DNA of 5,870 bases, taken from assembly GCA_013151465.1 (NCBI GenBank), contig JAADIF010000068.1:1-5870 (forward strand), given 5' to 3'. This DNA is from Microcaldota archaeon. GTDB taxonomy: Archaea > Aenigmatarchaeota > Aenigmatarchaeia > QMZP01 > QMZT01. This document shows, one piece after another, positions 5,589-5,870 of the stretch. Made by a program: the position numbers and the translations under genes. How positions within the stretch are numbered: the first letter of the stretch is position 1; each line of letters starts with the position of its first letter. The notes under the pieces are model-generated. The model ran no database searches, had not been told where the DNA came from, and was given only the letters and a program-made list of their open reading frames with translations.

Positions 5589-5870
5589 ATGATTCTGGAA
5601 TATGAATTATTGATAAGATTGATAGTGTCGACCTCTCTTGGTGCTTTAATAGGTCTTGAAAGGGAAACCGCACACCAACCGGCAGGATTGAGGACACATA
5701 TGATGATATCCCTTTCTGCATGTCTGATTACGATAACATCATTATACTATTTCGATTTTGCGAATGCTGACGTTTCCAGGATAGCTGCCGGCGTTGTCAT
5801 GGGTATCGGCTTCATTGGCGCGGGCGCCATAATGAACAGAAAAAATGATGTAAAAGGACTTACCACTGCA
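5589..5870 (+). CDS. MgtC/SapB-family membrane protein, N-terminal 94 residues (3' end cut by window edge)
   Basis: MgtC-family proteins are inner-membrane proteins. In bacterial pathogens MgtC supports growth at low magnesium and inhibits the F-type ATP synthase; the role of archaeal members is unknown. The frame is open from ATG 5589 to the end of the window. Family hallmarks are clear: L-G-A-L-I-G-L-E-R-E (17-26), A-G-L-R-T-H-M-M-I-S-L (32-42), S-R-I-A-A-G-V-V-M-G-I-G-F-I-G-A-G-A-I-M (63-82) and V-K-G-L-T-T-A (88-94). Hydrophobic segments lie near 6-22, 38-54 and 64-82, consistent with the four- or five-helix N-terminal domain. Whether it carries the long variable C-terminal domain of MgtC proper cannot be seen. 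GGGGGT ends 12 bases before the ATG, which is loose, and translation may be leaderless. It is transcribed away from get3 and is not part of the atp unit. Confidence 0.92.
   Translation, partial: MILEYELLIRLIVSTSLGALIGLERETAHQPAGLRTHMMISLSACLITITSLYYFDFANADVSRIAAGVVMGIGFIGAGAIMNRKNDVKGLTTA

Noticed and set aside
5187..5721. Minus-strand frames at 5187-5369 and 5500-5721.
   Set aside because: The first is out of phase within get3 switch-region coding sequence; the second is antisense to the MgtC-family gene and its promoter.
1..5870. Looked for tRNA/rRNA genes, CRISPR repeats, insertion-sequence ends and long direct repeats.
   Set aside because: None seen; gaps between genes are all under 160 bases and are accounted for by promoters, ribosome binding sites and short stem-loops.

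Overview
The window looks archaeal. It holds the start of an archaeal-type (A-type) ATP synthase operon, a Get3/ArsA-type ATPase with the metal-binding CxxC pair typical of archaeal and eukaryotic Get3, AT-rich TATA-box-like promoter elements and GGTG-type ribosome binding sites, with frequent AGA/AGG and ATA codons. Base composition is moderate. The exact lineage cannot be read from this stretch. A bacterium with a V/A-type ATPase is less likely but not formally excluded.

Layout, from right to left because five of the six protein-coding neighbours plus the truncated leftmost gene are on the minus strand: a divergent intergenic region (5471-5588) separates an MgtC/SapB-family membrane protein gene running right off the window (+ strand, N-terminal 94 codons only) from a minus-strand pair, get3/arsA (4496-5470) and a duplicated polytopic membrane protein of unknown function (3689-4486), spaced by 9 bases. 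A 154-base gap (3535-3688) follows, with two neat stem-loops just after the membrane-protein stop codon and then TATA-like elements. It leads into atpH (3229-3534), atpI (1226-3232), atpK (736-1221) and atpC (1-690, cut by the left edge). atpH and atpI overlap by ATGA. The atpK ribosome binding site overlaps the atpI stop codon. All these junctions are tight, as in one transcript.

How the genes work together: AtpH is the coiled-coil half of the peripheral stalk, AtpI is the stator membrane subunit that carries the ion half-channels, AtpK is the rotor-ring proteolipid and AtpC is the socket joining the ring to the central stalk. The remaining subunits are expected beyond the left edge. The usual order in many archaea is H-I-K-E-C-F-A-B-D; here C follows K directly, so the AtpH partner AtpE is not where it is normally found. 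AtpK has four membrane helices, a single ion-binding glutamate (E141), and the full set of side-chain ligands known from sodium-binding rings, so a sodium-coupled enzyme with a low ion/ATP ratio is plausible.

Overall this is mostly ordinary core-genome archaeal sequence. The points most worth a second look are the rotor-ring ion motif, the displaced atpE, the uncharacterised duplicated membrane protein paired with get3, and the tandem stem-loops. I found no mobile element, CRISPR array, tRNA or rRNA, and nothing that clearly amounts to a new system.
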